64,000 nt of DNA from an uncultured Collinsella sp. (GTDB lineage: Bacteria; Actinomycetota; Coriobacteriia; Coriobacteriales; Coriobacteriaceae), in assembly GCA_900541205.1 (NCBI GenBank), contig UQIV01000005.1, positions 1 to 64,000 of the forward strand, given 5' to 3'. Under the pieces are notes generated by a model. It saw only the letters and a program-made list of their open reading frames with translations, was not told the DNA's origin and ran no database searches. Below, in pieces: positions 29,827-39,358 of the stretch (position 1 is its first letter; each line of letters opens with the position of its first letter). The position numbers and the translations under genes are program-made.

Positions 29827-29862
29827 ATTTCGAAACAATTCTATGCAAATTTGTTTCGAAAT
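29827..29862. repeat. Inverted repeat between argR and the GT2 gene
   Basis: ATTTCGAAACA and TGTTTCGAAAT are perfect 11-base arms 14 bases apart, just beyond the glycosyltransferase stop. It could be a terminator or a regulator site in the argR upstream region. Confidence 0.5.
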
Positions 29863-29869
29863 GAGCCGT

Positions 29870-30910
29870 TTAGGCGGTTTTTGCGCCCGTCCGGTTAAGA
29901 AAAGCTGCCAGATGCGTACACATCACGCAGCGCGCGGGCTTGGCGCTGGCGATCGGCCCAAACAACAGACCGAGTCCCCGATGGTTATCCTTGAGCGCGG
30001 CGACCATCTGACGGGTTCGAGGCGCCTCGAGCATATCACGCATGCGGGCGGAACGCTCGATTGACGACACCCCATGCGGGCTCAGACACAAATTCTCGAT
30101 GCAGGCGACTAGTCCGGCAAAGTAGAACTTCTGGCTTGCCAGCTTGAGCCGACCACCGCTATCTGCTTCCGAGAGTGAGTCCGCAAGCTCGTCGAGCGCT
30201 CGGGTATCATCGGATACCTTGGCATACATGGTGGGATCAAAGGCATCTGTAAGCTTAGGTGCCGCCGCGTGGAAACAAGCATCGCCGCAGCCGGACACGC
30301 ATCGTGCCTGCGAAAGCGCGCATGCCATAAACCCAACTGTGCGAAACACCTTGTCGCACAAAAGGCATGCCTCAAACAGCGAGCGGCTGTACATCACGCC
30401 AGAGGTCTGAACGACAAGGCCGCCTAAAATCAACTGAGGCAGCCCGGCCACCATCGAAGATTTGCCATCAATGGAAATATGGGCAACATCCAAGACGCGC
30501 GAATGGCGCTCTCGATGTGCATCATAGCGGTCGAGCGACACCGTGGGGAACACTATGTCTGCTGCGGTATCGCACGCGATATCGACCATCTTGGAAAGGG
30601 CCTGCGGAGCAAACCACTCATCGGCGTTCATGGCGATGATTTGAGAGCCGCGCGAGGCATCAAAACCGGCACGAAGACAAGCGCCGCGCTTCGCGTCCTC
30701 GACGTCAATCAAATCAATATGGATGTCCCTGTCGGCAGCAACTTGAAGCGAATGGCGCACACCGGGCGCAGCATCGCGGCAGACAACGACAATCTGCAAA
30801 TCATAGAGGTTTTGGTTCTGGATACTCTCGAGCGCACGCATCGCATAGCTGGGCGAACCTTCTACCACAAGGATCACCGAAAGTCGCGGATGCGAGCCAC
30901 GTCGAACCAA
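29870..30910 (-). CDS. Family 2-like glycosyltransferase
   Basis: 346 residues with a GT-A type N-terminus (SVILVVEGSPSYAMRALESIQNQ) and an acidic metal/nucleotide region around MNADEWF where DxD would be expected. The C-terminal half is poorly conserved and rich in cysteine. The acceptor is unknown. The open frame begins with TTG at 30910 preceded by AGAGGA; no better ATG gives the family N-terminus. It lies just downstream of truA, separated by 161 bases. Confidence 0.72.
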   Translation of the reverse strand: MVRRGSHPRLSVILVVEGSPSYAMRALESIQNQNLYDLQIVVVCRDAAPGVRHSLQVAADRDIHIDLIDVEDAKRGACLRAGFDASRGSQIIAMNADEWFAPQALSKMVDIACDTAADIVFPTVSLDRYDAHRERHSRVLDVAHISIDGKSSMVAGLPQLILGGLVVQTSGVMYSRSLFEACLLCDKVFRTVGFMACALSQARCVSGCGDACFHAAAPKLTDAFDPTMYAKVSDDTRALDELADSLSEADSGGRLKLASQKFYFAGLVACIENLCLSPHGVSSIERSARMRDMLEAPRTRQMVAALKDNHRGLGLLFGPIASAKPARCVMCTHLAAFLNRTGAKTA

Positions 30911-31071
30911 GTTATCCGTCCTCTCGACAGCAATGAATCAAACCGTGGTTCATGGTACACCCCGGCAATAAAAGCAATGAGACACCGGTTGTATTGCACG
31001 CCAAGAACAGATGTTGCACACGCGCAGCCCACAGATGACAGGTGTCGACGAACGGCGCGTCGAGCCCTCCC

Positions 31072-31896
31072 CTAGTCGAGCACGACAAGCTCGGCGGGAT
31101 CGTAATCCACACCCATAAACGTAAGGCCACAGGCAGGAGCCGTGGGGCCCGCAGCGGTACGGTCGCAAGCATCGATGACCTCACGCATCCACTCGGGTTC
31201 ACGGCGATGCATGCCAATCTCGACAAGCGTGCCCACAATCGTGCGGACCATCGAATGCAGAAACGCATTGCCCTCGATGGTGAACGTCAGGATGTCCTCA
31301 CCAAACGCAACCTCATGGCCAAACTCGGCACGCATCACGCAACGATGCGTGGGCTTGCCAACGGCCGAGGCAACCTTGCAAAAGCTTTTAAAGTCCTGCT
31401 CACCCAAAAGCGCGGGGCAGGCAGCAGACATAGCCTCAACATCCAAGGGATAGCGATGCCACCAAACGGCACCGCGGGACAGCACGGGGCGCGCGTCTCG
31501 ATCGGCAATACGGTACGTATACGTACGGGAACGCGCGTCAAAGCGTGCAGAAAAGCCTTTACGGGCCCTGTAGACCTCGTTTATGGCGATATCTTTGGGC
31601 AACAGGGCATCCATGGCCCGCAGCCACCTACGGCGCGTACACGCGAGCTCAGCGTCCGTTACAGGCACGCTGATGTACTGAGCCACGGCATGCACGCCGG
31701 CATCGGTACGCCCCGCGCACGTCAAATCGATCGGGCGGCGAAGCAGCGTCTCGATGGCTCGACGCAGCTCACCCGCAACCGTCGTCTGTCCCGGCTGCTC
31801 GGCAAAGCCGCTATACGACGAGCCATCATAGGCCACGCGGAAAACGAGCGTAGCGTCAAGCTCGGGGGTCGAATTGAAATCAGACGGCGCAGTCAT
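31072..31896 (-). CDS. truA: tRNA pseudouridine(38-40) synthase
   Basis: 274 residues. Converts uridines 38-40 of the anticodon arm to pseudouridine. The catalytic aspartate is in CAGRTDAGVHA (about residue 66). The start at 31896 follows GGGAGCGCCC. It sits directly after rplQ as in many actinobacteria, but a strong terminator at 31932-31962 separates them. Confidence 0.94.
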   Translation of the reverse strand: MTAPSDFNSTPELDATLVFRVAYDGSSYSGFAEQPGQTTVAGELRRAIETLLRRPIDLTCAGRTDAGVHAVAQYISVPVTDAELACTRRRWLRAMDALLPKDIAINEVYRARKGFSARFDARSRTYTYRIADRDARPVLSRGAVWWHRYPLDVEAMSAACPALLGEQDFKSFCKVASAVGKPTHRCVMRAEFGHEVAFGEDILTFTIEGNAFLHSMVRTIVGTLVEIGMHRREPEWMREVIDACDRTAAGPTAPACGLTFMGVDYDPAELVVLD

Positions 31897-31931
31897 GGGC
31901 GCTCCCAACAAACAAGTAACGGTATCGCGAC

Positions 31932-31962
31932 AAAAAAAGAGGGGTACGCGAACGTACCCCTC
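31932..31962 (-). terminator. Terminator at the end of the alpha operon
   Basis: GAGGGGTACG/CGTACCCCTC (perfect, 10 bp, 4-base loop) followed on the minus strand by seven T. Confidence 0.93.
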
Positions 31963-31988
31963 GAATATAGCCTATGCAGACGGAATGT

Positions 31989-32456
31989 CTACTCAGCGGT
32001 CTCCTCAGCAGGAGCCTCCTCGACGGCCTCGACCTTCTTGGGAGCAGCGGCCTTCTTGGGGGCCGGAGCAGCCTTCTTGGCCTTAGGCGTGCAAGGCTCG
32101 GTGACGAGCTCCATGATAACGATGGGAGCGTTGTCGCCCTTGCGGTTACCGAGCTTCATGATGCGGGTGTAACCGCCGTTGCGGTCCTGCCACATGCCCT
32201 GAGCGGCCTTGTCGAAGATCTCGGCAACGAGCTGCTTATCGCCGAGCTTGGCGATAGCCAGACGACGAGAGTGCAGGTCGCCCTTCTTGGCCCAAGTGAT
32301 GATCGGGTCGACGACCGAACGCAGCGCCTTAGCGCGGGTCTCGGTGGTCTTGATGCGGTCGTTCTCGAAGAGGGCCTTAGCAAGGCTCTTCTTCATGGCC
32401 TTGGTGTGGCTCGCATCGGTGCCGAGCTTCAGGCCCTTCTTAACGTTGTGACGCAT
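31989..32456 (-). CDS. rplQ: 50S ribosomal protein L17 with charged tail
   Basis: 155 residues. The first ~118 are a standard L17 (MRHNVKKGLKLG...), and the rest is a Lys/Ala/Pro then Glu-rich extension (KKAAPAPKKAAAPKK) like that of L31 in this genome. Last gene of the alpha operon. Confidence 0.95.
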   Translation of the reverse strand: MRHNVKKGLKLGTDASHTKAMKKSLAKALFENDRIKTTETRAKALRSVVDPIITWAKKGDLHSRRLAIAKLGDKQLVAEIFDKAAQGMWQDRNGGYTRIMKLGNRKGDNAPIVIMELVTEPCTPKAKKAAPAPKKAAAPKKVEAVEEAPAEETAE

Positions 32457-32486
32457 GGTCTAGTTTCTCCTCAAATATGCGAAGCA

Positions 32487-33428
32487 TTAAGCCTTCAGGC
32501 TCAGGCCCATGGACTCAAGCTTGTCCTTCACTTCCTCGATCGACTTAACACCGAAGTTACGGATGTTGAGCAGATCGTTCTCCGAGAACTCAACGAGCTG
32601 ACGGACCGAGTGAATGCTGGCGCGCTTAAGGCAGTTGTAGGAACGGACGGAAAGGTCCAGATCCTCGATCTGCTTGTCAAGCTCGGCGTTGTCGTTGGTG
32701 ACCTCGGGAGCGAAGATCGAAGCCTCCTCCTCGACCTCGGGGGTCTCGGCAAGGTTCATAAAGGCGGCCATATGCTGGTTGATGATATTGGCAGCCTGGA
32801 CCACGGCGTCGCGCGGGGCGATGGAGCCGTTGGTCTCGATCTCGAGGACAAGGCGGTCGTAGTCGGTGTGCTGACCGACACGGCAAGCCTCAACGAGCTT
32901 GGCGCAACGGGAAACCGGCGAGTACAGCGAGTCGACGTGGATCACACCGATGGGATCGTTGTCGCGCTTGTTGGCCTCGCCAGAAACATAGCCGCGGCCA
33001 TAGCCGATGCGCATGCTCATGGTGAGATGGCCACCCTCGGTGAGCGTAGCGATGTGCTGCTCGGGGTTGACCAGCTCAAACTCGGACGGAATAAAGAAGT
33101 CCGCACCGGTGACCTCGCAGGGGCCGTCAACCGAGATGGTGGCGGTCGCCTCGTCGGTCGTGCCGAGAGCCCTGAAGACAAGACCCTTGACATTCAGGAC
33201 GATGTCGGTGACATCCTCGACCATGTTAGGGATGGTCATGAACTCGTGCTGCGCACCATCGATCTGAATAGCCTCGACGGCGGCACCCTCGAGCGAGGAC
33301 AGAAGAACGCGACGAAGGGAGTTACCCAGCGTATCGCCGTAACCACGCTCGAGCGGCTCGACGGAGACACGAGCAGACGTCTCGTTGATCTCTTCGACCT
33401 GAACCTGAGGCCTAATGAATTCTGACAT
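32487..33428 (-). CDS. rpoA: RNA polymerase alpha subunit
   Basis: 313 residues. The N-terminal assembly domain (GYGDTLGNSLRRVLLSS) and the C-terminal helix-hairpin-helix domain that binds UP elements and activators (RSYNCLKRASIHSVRQLVEFSENDLLNIRNFG) are joined by an acidic linker. Full length. Co-transcribed with rpsD upstream and rplQ downstream. Confidence 0.97.
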   Translation of the reverse strand: MSEFIRPQVQVEEINETSARVSVEPLERGYGDTLGNSLRRVLLSSLEGAAVEAIQIDGAQHEFMTIPNMVEDVTDIVLNVKGLVFRALGTTDEATATISVDGPCEVTGADFFIPSEFELVNPEQHIATLTEGGHLTMSMRIGYGRGYVSGEANKRDNDPIGVIHVDSLYSPVSRCAKLVEACRVGQHTDYDRLVLEIETNGSIAPRDAVVQAANIINQHMAAFMNLAETPEVEEEASIFAPEVTNDNAELDKQIEDLDLSVRSYNCLKRASIHSVRQLVEFSENDLLNIRNFGVKSIEEVKDKLESMGLSLKA

Positions 33429-33460
33429 GTATTACCTCCAGCCTCAGCAGCCCGGATGGA

Positions 33461-34057
33461 CTACTTAGAGTAGAGCTCGACGATGAGCTGCTCGTTGATA
33501 TCACCGCTGATCTGCTCACGCGTCGGCAGAGCGAGCACGTTACCAGACAGCTTCTCGATATCGACCTCGAGCCAGCCAGGGACCTCAAAGCGCTCGGAGG
33601 AAATCAGGGCCTCCTTGATGGGGAGGAGGTCACGGAACTTCTCGCCGACAGCGACGACGTCGCCGGCCTTGACGCGGTAGGACGGGATGTCCACGCGCTT
33701 GCCGTTCACGGTGAAGTGACCGTGACGGACGGACTGACGAGCCTCTTTGCGGGTGCGGGCGAAGCCAAGACGGAAGACGACGTTGTCGAGGCGAGACTCA
33801 AGGATGATCATGAGGTTCTCACCGGTGACGCCGTTCATCTTGCGGGCCTTGTTGAAGTAGCCGTGGAACTGCTTCTCCAGAACGCCATAGATGAACTTGA
33901 CCTTCTGCTTCTCGCGCAGCTGCATGCCGTACTCAGATTCCTTGCGACGGCGCTTGGGCTGACGGATAGATTCCTTCTTGCTGCTGTAACCGAGCTCAGC
34001 GGGATCGATCCCGAGCTGACGGCAGCGCTTAAGAACAGGAGTCCTGTCGATTGCCAT
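33461..34057 (-). CDS. rpsD: 30S ribosomal protein S4
   Basis: 198 residues with the S4 RNA-binding domain (LDNVVFRLGFARTRKEARQSVRHGHFTVNG). The N-terminal zinc cysteines found in some S4 proteins are absent (MAIDRTPVLKRCRQLG), so this is the zinc-free form. Primary 16S rRNA binder and often the autoregulator of the alpha operon. Confidence 0.96.
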   Translation of the reverse strand: MAIDRTPVLKRCRQLGIDPAELGYSSKKESIRQPKRRRKESEYGMQLREKQKVKFIYGVLEKQFHGYFNKARKMNGVTGENLMIILESRLDNVVFRLGFARTRKEARQSVRHGHFTVNGKRVDIPSYRVKAGDVVAVGEKFRDLLPIKEALISSERFEVPGWLEVDIEKLSGNVLALPTREQISGDINEQLIVELYSK

Positions 34058-34076
34058 ATTGATACGATCCTTTCAG

Positions 34077-34481
34077 TTACACGCGGCGACGCTTCTTGGG
34101 GCGGCAGCCGTTGTGCGGAATGGGGGTCTTGTCCTGGATGCTCGAGACCTCGAGGCCAGCAGCCTGGAGGGAGCGGATGGCGGTCTCACGACCGGAGCCG
34201 GGGCCCTTGACGAAGACGGAAACCTTCTTCATACCGTGCTCCATGGCCTGCTTGGCAGCAGCCTCGGCAGCCATCTGGGCAGCGAACGGCGTGGACTTAC
34301 GGGAGCCCTTGAAGCCCACCTGGCCAGCCGACTTCCAGGAAATGACGTTGCCCTGGTGATCGGTGATCGAAACGATCGTGTTGTTGAACGTAGAACGAAT
34401 GTGAGCCTGGCCCACGGAAATGTTCTTACGGTCCGCGCGCTTCAGACGGGCAGCGCGAACGTTCTTCTTAGTAGTAGCCAT
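34077..34481 (-). CDS. rpsK: 30S ribosomal protein S11
   Basis: 134 residues with the characteristic STFNNTIVSITD and the C-terminal DKTPIPHNGCRPKKRRRV. Platform protein of the small subunit; starts 14 bases after rpsM. Confidence 0.97.
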   Translation of the reverse strand: MATTKKNVRAARLKRADRKNISVGQAHIRSTFNNTIVSITDHQGNVISWKSAGQVGFKGSRKSTPFAAQMAAEAAAKQAMEHGMKKVSVFVKGPGSGRETAIRSLQAAGLEVSSIQDKTPIPHNGCRPKKRRRV

Positions 34482-34495
34482 CTATCTAGCGCTCC

Positions 34496-34870
34496 TTATT
34501 TCTTCTTCTTAGCACCGATCTGACGCTTCGGGCCCTTGCGGGTACGAGCGTTAGTGTGGGTGCGCTGGCCGCGGACCGGGAGGCCCTTGCGGTGACGAAG
34601 GCCGCGGTTGCAGCCGATGTCCATAAGGCGCTTGACGTTCTGGTTGCGCTCACGGCGGAGGTCGCCCTCAACCATGATCTGGTTCTTATCGATATAATCG
34701 CGGATGGCGTTAACCTCATCCTCGGTGAGGTCCTTAACGCGCGTATCCACGTTAACGTTGCACTCGACGCAGATCTTCGTCGCAGTGGTGCGGCCGATGC
34801 CGTAAATGTAGGTCAGACCGATCTCAACGCGCTTCTCACGCGGGAGGTCGACACCATTAATACGGGCCAA
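34496..34870 (-). CDS. rpsM: 30S ribosomal protein S13
   Basis: 124 residues. N-terminal MARINGVDLPREKRVEIGLTY with a C-terminal basic tail (RTHTNARTRKGPKRQ). Contacts the P-site tRNA and the inter-subunit bridge. Preceded by rpmJ 14 bases upstream. Confidence 0.97.
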   Translation of the reverse strand: MARINGVDLPREKRVEIGLTYIYGIGRTTATKICVECNVNVDTRVKDLTEDEVNAIRDYIDKNQIMVEGDLRRERNQNVKRLMDIGCNRGLRHRKGLPVRGQRTHTNARTRKGPKRQIGAKKKK

Positions 34871-34884
34871 CGTAGTCTCCTCTC

Positions 34885-34998
34885 TTAACCCTGACGCTGC
34901 TTATGACGGGGGTTCTCGCAAATGACGAGGACCTTGCCATGGCGCCTAATGATTTTGCACTTATCGCACATCTTCTTGACCGAAGGACGTACCTTCAT
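34885..34998 (-). CDS. rpmJ: 50S ribosomal protein L36
   Basis: 37 residues read directly from the minus strand between infA and rpsM: begins MKVRPSVKKMCDKCKII and ends ENPRHKQRQG. Three cysteines and one histidine (C11, C14, C27, H32) form the zinc site of the L36 type I form. A GAAAGGAAG site precedes it. Its position in the alpha operon is canonical. Confidence 0.96.
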   Translation of the reverse strand: MKVRPSVKKMCDKCKIIRRHGKVLVICENPRHKQRQG

Positions 34999-35148
34999 CG
35001 TTCTTCCTTTCGGTAGCGCTCAAACTACTTCCCTACTATCTACTCGCCCAGCCGCAGGCGTTTAAAACTATGGCTGGTCTTCACACACAATCCGACCGTA
35101 GGTTGAGCTAAGCCTGCAGCCGGAAATGGAGTGCGTGTATGCGTGCCG

Positions 35149-35367
35149 CTATTTATAGCGATAGGTGATGCGGCCGCGGGTCAGGTCGTACGGGGAAAGC
35201 TCCACGACAACCCTGTCACCGGGGAGAATGCGGATGTAATTCATTCGGATCTTGCCAGAAATGTTGCACAGAACCGAATGACCGTTCTCGAGCTCAACCT
35301 TAAACATGGCGTTGGGCAGCGGCTCTTTTACCGTACCCTCGAGCTCAATTGCGTCTTCCTTCTTCAC
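35149..35367 (-). CDS. infA: Translation initiation factor IF-1
   Basis: 72 residues with an OB fold (NAMFKVELENGHSVLCNISGKIRMNYIRILPGDRV). The GTG at 35367 is chosen because it gives MKKEDAIELEG, which aligns with the 72-residue family; a TTG two codons upstream is possible. It is preceded by its own predicted promoter (35407-35435). Confidence 0.93.
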   Translation of the reverse strand: MKKEDAIELEGTVKEPLPNAMFKVELENGHSVLCNISGKIRMNYIRILPGDRVVVELSPYDLTRGRITYRYK

Positions 35368-35406
35368 AAGCAATCATCTTTCTCTAGAAAACGACAGCGA
35401 TTGAGT

Positions 35407-35435
35407 ATTCTACAACACGTATGCACGCATCGTAA
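35407..35435 (-). promoter_or_regulatory. Internal promoter before infA
   Basis: On the minus strand, TTACGA and TAGAAT are separated by 17 bases in the ~100-base gap between map and infA, the largest gap between these translation genes. Confidence 0.55.
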
Positions 35436-35471
35436 TAACTTCGTAATGGCTCCACAACTAAGTGGAACTTG

Positions 35472-36260
35472 TTACATTTCTCCGCCTTGGAGCGAACACC
35501 AAGCACCTTGCGCATCCGAGGTGAGAATCACCGGACCGTCATTGGTGATGGCGACGGTGTTCTCGTAGTGCGCGGCGGGCAGGTGGTCGTTGGTCGCGAC
35601 GATCCAACCGTCGGAGCCCGTGCTCACATGGTTGGAACCCATCGTAACCATCGGCTCGATGGCAATGACCATGCCGGCCTGGAGGCGAACGCCCCTCCCC
35701 TTCTTTCCATAGTTAGGAACGTTGGGGTCCTCGTGCATCACGCGGCCAATGCCATGGCCCACATAATCACGAAGCACGCCGTAACCATGAGACTCGGCGA
35801 GGGACTGAACGGCATAACCAACGTCCCCGATATGGTTACCGGGAACAGCCTGCTCGATGGCAGCCTTAAGGCAATCGCGCGTGACCTCGCACAAAGCCTT
35901 GGCTTCGGGCGTGGGGGTGCCGACGAAAAACGTCCAAGCGTTATCGCCGACCCAACCGTCGACAACGGCTCCCGTATCGATGGAGATGATATCGCCATCG
36001 CGCAGGATCATGTCGGGGTTGGGAATACCGTGGACCACGGCATCGTTGATCGATGCGCAAATGGTCCCCGGGAACCCGCCGTAACCCTTAAAGGCCGGGG
36101 TGCCGCCATGCATGCGGATAATCTGCTCCGCGAGCTGATCGAGCTCAAAAGTCGAAACGCCGGGACGCACCATGGCTCCAACGTGGCGGAGCGCCATCTT
36201 AGATAGCGCTCCTGCCTTCTTCATCTGCTCGATTTGCGTTGCAGACTTAATCTTGATCAT
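35472..36260 (-). CDS. map: Methionine aminopeptidase, type I
   Basis: 262 residues. Removes the initiator methionine. Metal ligands are visible in DTGAVVDGWVGDNAWTF (two Asp), GHGIGRVMHEDP (His), AIEPM and HYENTVAIT (Glu). Its ATG overlaps the adk stop by four bases (ATGA). Located in the secY-adk-map-infA order seen in most Gram-positives. Confidence 0.96.
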   Translation of the reverse strand: MIKIKSATQIEQMKKAGALSKMALRHVGAMVRPGVSTFELDQLAEQIIRMHGGTPAFKGYGGFPGTICASINDAVVHGIPNPDMILRDGDIISIDTGAVVDGWVGDNAWTFFVGTPTPEAKALCEVTRDCLKAAIEQAVPGNHIGDVGYAVQSLAESHGYGVLRDYVGHGIGRVMHEDPNVPNYGKKGRGVRLQAGMVIAIEPMVTMGSNHVSTGSDGWIVATNDHLPAAHYENTVAITNDGPVILTSDAQGAWCSLQGGEM

Positions 36261-36883
36261 AGACCGAGAGCCTCTTTGACATCCCCGTACACGGTCTCGC
36301 GAGCCTGGTCACCGTTGACCGACTTGAGCAGACCCTGGCCACGATAGTAGTCGACGAGCGGGCTCGTGGACTTCTCGTAGACGTCGAGACGGTTCTTGAT
36401 GGTCTCGGGCTTGTCGTCGTCGCGCTGATACATCTCGCCGCCACACTTGGGGCAGGTAGCATCGGCAGCGGTGCCGGTGTAACCGCAGGCGCGGCAGGTG
36501 CGACGCGAAGACAGACGATCGATGATGACCTCGGGAGCCACATCGACAAGAAGGGCGCAGTCGATCTCGCGACCCATGGCGGAGAGCTCGGAATCGAGCG
36601 TCACAGCCTGGGCGGTGTTGCGCGGGAAGCCGTCGAGGATGAAGCCCTGCTGGGCGTCATCGGCGGCAAGGCGCTCCTTGACAAGATCGATCACGAGCTG
36701 GTCGGGAACGAGCTCGCCAGCGTCCATGTACTTCTTAGCCTGAATACCAAGCTCGGTGCCGCCCTTGACGGCAGCACGCAGCAGGTCGCCCGTGGAAATG
36801 TGAGCGACGCCAAACTCGGCGACGAGCTCCTGTGCGACGGTGCCCTTACCGGCACCCGGAGCTCCGAGCAATACGAGGTTCAT
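36257..36883 (-). CDS. adk: Adenylate kinase
   Basis: 208 residues. Interconverts ATP + AMP and two ADP. P-loop GAPGAGKGT lies at residues ~7-15. The LID carries four cysteines (CRACG...CPKCG), the zinc-bound form typical of Gram-positive enzymes. The start at 36883 follows GGAGG; the TTG two codons earlier lies in the ribosome-site region. Confidence 0.96.
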   Translation of the reverse strand: MNLVLLGAPGAGKGTVAQELVAEFGVAHISTGDLLRAAVKGGTELGIQAKKYMDAGELVPDQLVIDLVKERLAADDAQQGFILDGFPRNTAQAVTLDSELSAMGREIDCALLVDVAPEVIIDRLSSRRTCRACGYTGTAADATCPKCGGEMYQRDDDKPETIKNRLDVYEKSTSPLVDYYRGQGLLKSVNGDQARETVYGDVKEALGL

Positions 36884-36901
36884 GAGCAATCCTCCTCTAG
36901 C

Positions 36902-38188
36902 CTATTTAAAGAATCCATCGTAATCATACATCTTGATCTGGCCTTCGAGCTTATCGACCGTGTCGAGCACGACGCCGACCATGATGAGGATGGACGTGCC
37001 GCCAAATGCCTGGATCAGATGGTTACCCGTGAAGGAGAAGATGATCGAAGGCACGATGGCGATGAGCGCCAAAAAGACAGCGCTGGGAAGCGTGATCTTG
37101 TTGAGCGCATTCTTGATGTAGGCCGCGGTAGCCCTACCCGGACGCACGCCCGGAATAAAGCCGCCCTGCTTCTTCAGGTTGTCGGCCGTGTCATCGGGGT
37201 TGAACACCATGGAGGTGTAGAAGTACGCGAAGAACACGATGAGGACAACGTTAAGCACCCAGTTGAGCCAACCGGTCGAAAGCGCAGAGGCAACTGCCTG
37301 AATCCAGCCGATGCCGGGGAAGAACACGGCAATCTGAGCCGGGAAGTACAGCAGAGCCGAAGCGAAGATGATCGGCACGACGCCCGCGGTGTTGACCTTG
37401 ATGGGCAGGTAGGTGGTCTGGCCACCCATCATGCGACGGCCCACGACGCGTTTGGCGTAGGAGACCGGGATGCGGCGCTGGCCGCGCTCAAGGAAAACAA
37501 TCAGCGGGATAACCAGCAAGATGATGGCGCAGATGATCACCATGGTGATGATGCCACCGGCATTGCCCTCGGTGCTGGAGAAGATGGCCTGCGGCAGACC
37601 GGCCATGATGTTCGCGAAGATGATCAGCGACATGCCATTGCCGATACCGCGCTGGGTGATGAGCTCACCAATCCACATGATCAGCATGGCGCCCGCGGTG
37701 AGCGTGCCGACGATCATGAGGTCGAAGATGATCTCGGGGGCGCCGGCGCCATTAAAGCTGATGCCGAAGCTCTTAAAGAGGAAGAGGTAACCCACGGAGT
37801 TGAGGATTGCCAGAGCCAGGGTGAGGTAACGCGAATACTGCGTAATCTTGGTCTGACCGACCTCGCCCTCGCGGGCAAGCTCATGCAGGGAAGGCACGAC
37901 GGCCTGGAGCATCTGGAGGATGATTGAGCTGGTGATGTAAGGCATGATGCCCAGCGAAAACACCGAAACGTAACTCAACGCGCCGCCAGAGAAAAGATTC
38001 AGGAGGGCCATAGCACCTGCGGCGACCGAATTGTTATCGGTCGAGAAAAGGCCCAGCATCCCCTGGAAGGGAATGCCGGGCACAGGAACGTGCGCACCAA
38101 TGCGGTACACGACGAGCATAGCTATGGTAAAAAGAATCTTTTCGCGCAATTCTTTGATGCGGAAAGCATTCTTAAGACCATTTAGCAC
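36902..38188 (-). CDS. secY: Protein translocase channel subunit
   Basis: 428 residues, ten membrane helices, forms the SecYEG pore powered by SecA (also encoded in this window). Typical segments GGALSYVSVFSLGIMPYITSSI and GIGNGMSLIIFANI are present. The first codons overlap the end of rplO by seven bases. Confidence 0.97.
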   Translation of the reverse strand: MLNGLKNAFRIKELREKILFTIAMLVVYRIGAHVPVPGIPFQGMLGLFSTDNNSVAAGAMALLNLFSGGALSYVSVFSLGIMPYITSSIILQMLQAVVPSLHELAREGEVGQTKITQYSRYLTLALAILNSVGYLFLFKSFGISFNGAGAPEIIFDLMIVGTLTAGAMLIMWIGELITQRGIGNGMSLIIFANIMAGLPQAIFSSTEGNAGGIITMVIICAIILLVIPLIVFLERGQRRIPVSYAKRVVGRRMMGGQTTYLPIKVNTAGVVPIIFASALLYFPAQIAVFFPGIGWIQAVASALSTGWLNWVLNVVLIVFFAYFYTSMVFNPDDTADNLKKQGGFIPGVRPGRATAAYIKNALNKITLPSAVFLALIAIVPSIIFSFTGNHLIQAFGGTSILIMVGVVLDTVDKLEGQIKMYDYDGFFK

Positions 38189-38631
38189 GGCAGCTCGACC
38201 TTTCCGCCGGCGGCCTCGATCTTGGCCTGCGCAGAAGCGCTGACCTTGTCGACCTTGACCGTGAACTTCTTGGTGAGCTCACCATTGCCGAGCACCTTGA
38301 CGGGCTCGAACTCGCTCTTGGTGATGCGAGCGGCCTTAAGAGCGGCACCGTCGATCACAGCGCCGTCCTCGAACTTACGCTCGAGACGCTCAACGTTAAC
38401 AGCGGTGTACTCGATACGACGGGGGTTACGGAAGCCCGGAAGCTTGGGCAGGCGCATAGCCAGCGGAGTCTGGCCACCCTCGAAGCCGGCACCCTTGGTG
38501 CCGCCAGAGCGGGAACCCTGGCCCTTCTGGCCGCGGCCAGAAGTGGTGCCGTGACCCGAAGAATTGCCACGGCCGACGCGCTTGCGGTTCTTGGTGGAAC
38601 CGGGCGCGGGAGTAAGATCGTGAAGCTGCAT
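38182..38631 (-). CDS. rplO: 50S ribosomal protein L15
   Basis: 149 residues, with the glycine/arginine-rich N-terminal segment (GRGNSSGHGTTSGRGQKGQ) that threads into 23S rRNA and a globular C-terminal part. Three bases separate it from rpmD. Confidence 0.97.
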   Translation of the reverse strand: MQLHDLTPAPGSTKNRKRVGRGNSSGHGTTSGRGQKGQGSRSGGTKGAGFEGGQTPLAMRLPKLPGFRNPRRIEYTAVNVERLERKFEDGAVIDGAALKAARITKSEFEPVKVLGNGELTKKFTVKVDKVSASAQAKIEAAGGKVELPC

Positions 38632-38634
38632 TTG

Positions 38635-38817
38635 CTACTCCTCTACAATCTCGACAAGGTGCTTGACCTTGAAGATCATGCCGCGGACGGACTCGTTGTC
38701 AGCAATCTCGCGAACCTCGCGGATCCTGTGGAGACCGAGGGCACGGACAGTACGGACCTGGTCCTGCTTGCAACCGTTGGTGCTGCGGACCTGCTTGATC
38801 TTGATGGTGTCAGCCAT
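38635..38817 (-). CDS. rpmD: 50S ribosomal protein L30
   Basis: 60 residues, single-domain L30 (IKQVRSTNGCKQDQVRTVRALGL). Between rpsE and rplO in canonical order. Confidence 0.96.
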   Translation of the reverse strand: MADTIKIKQVRSTNGCKQDQVRTVRALGLHRIREVREIADNESVRGMIFKVKHLVEIVEE

Positions 38818-38819
38818 GC

Positions 38820-39344
38820 TTAGTTCTCCTTACCGACGAACATCTCGGAGACCGTCAGGCCACGGCGAGCCGCGACGTCCTCAGGGCTGGAGAGCTCCTT
38901 GAGGCCCTCGACGGCAGCCTTGATGATGTTGAGGCCGTTGTCGGTACCGAGGGACTTGGACAGGACGTTCTTGATGCCAGCAAGCTCAAAGAGGGGACGC
39001 ACAGCGCCGCCGGCGATAACGCCGGTACCCTCGACAGCGGGCTTGATGATGATGCGGCCGGCACCAAAGTGACCGAGAACCTCGTGCGGAATGGTGCCCT
39101 GATCGGTCACCGGCACGTGGAACATGTTCTTCTTGGCATCGAGAGACGCCTTGGAGATGGCCATGGGCACCTCAGCGGACTTGCCCATGCCAACGCCGAC
39201 GTTGCCCTTGCCGTCGCCAACGACGACGAGAGCGACGAGGCTCATGCGACGACCGCCCTTGACGGTCTTCGACACGCGGTTGATGTAAACGACGCGCTCC
39301 TCGAACTCGGAGGCCTCGCGCTGCTGCTTCTGATTACGAGCCAT
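38820..39344 (-). CDS. rpsE: 30S ribosomal protein S5
   Basis: 174 residues. Double-stranded RNA-binding N-domain (FEERVVYINRVSKTVKGGRRM) and C-terminal domain. Affects decoding accuracy; spectinomycin contacts this protein in other bacteria. Confidence 0.97.
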   Translation of the reverse strand: MARNQKQQREASEFEERVVYINRVSKTVKGGRRMSLVALVVVGDGKGNVGVGMGKSAEVPMAISKASLDAKKNMFHVPVTDQGTIPHEVLGHFGAGRIIIKPAVEGTGVIAGGAVRPLFELAGIKNVLSKSLGTDNGLNIIKAAVEGLKELSSPEDVAARRGLTVSEMFVGKEN

Positions 39345-39358
39345 GTGCTACATACCTC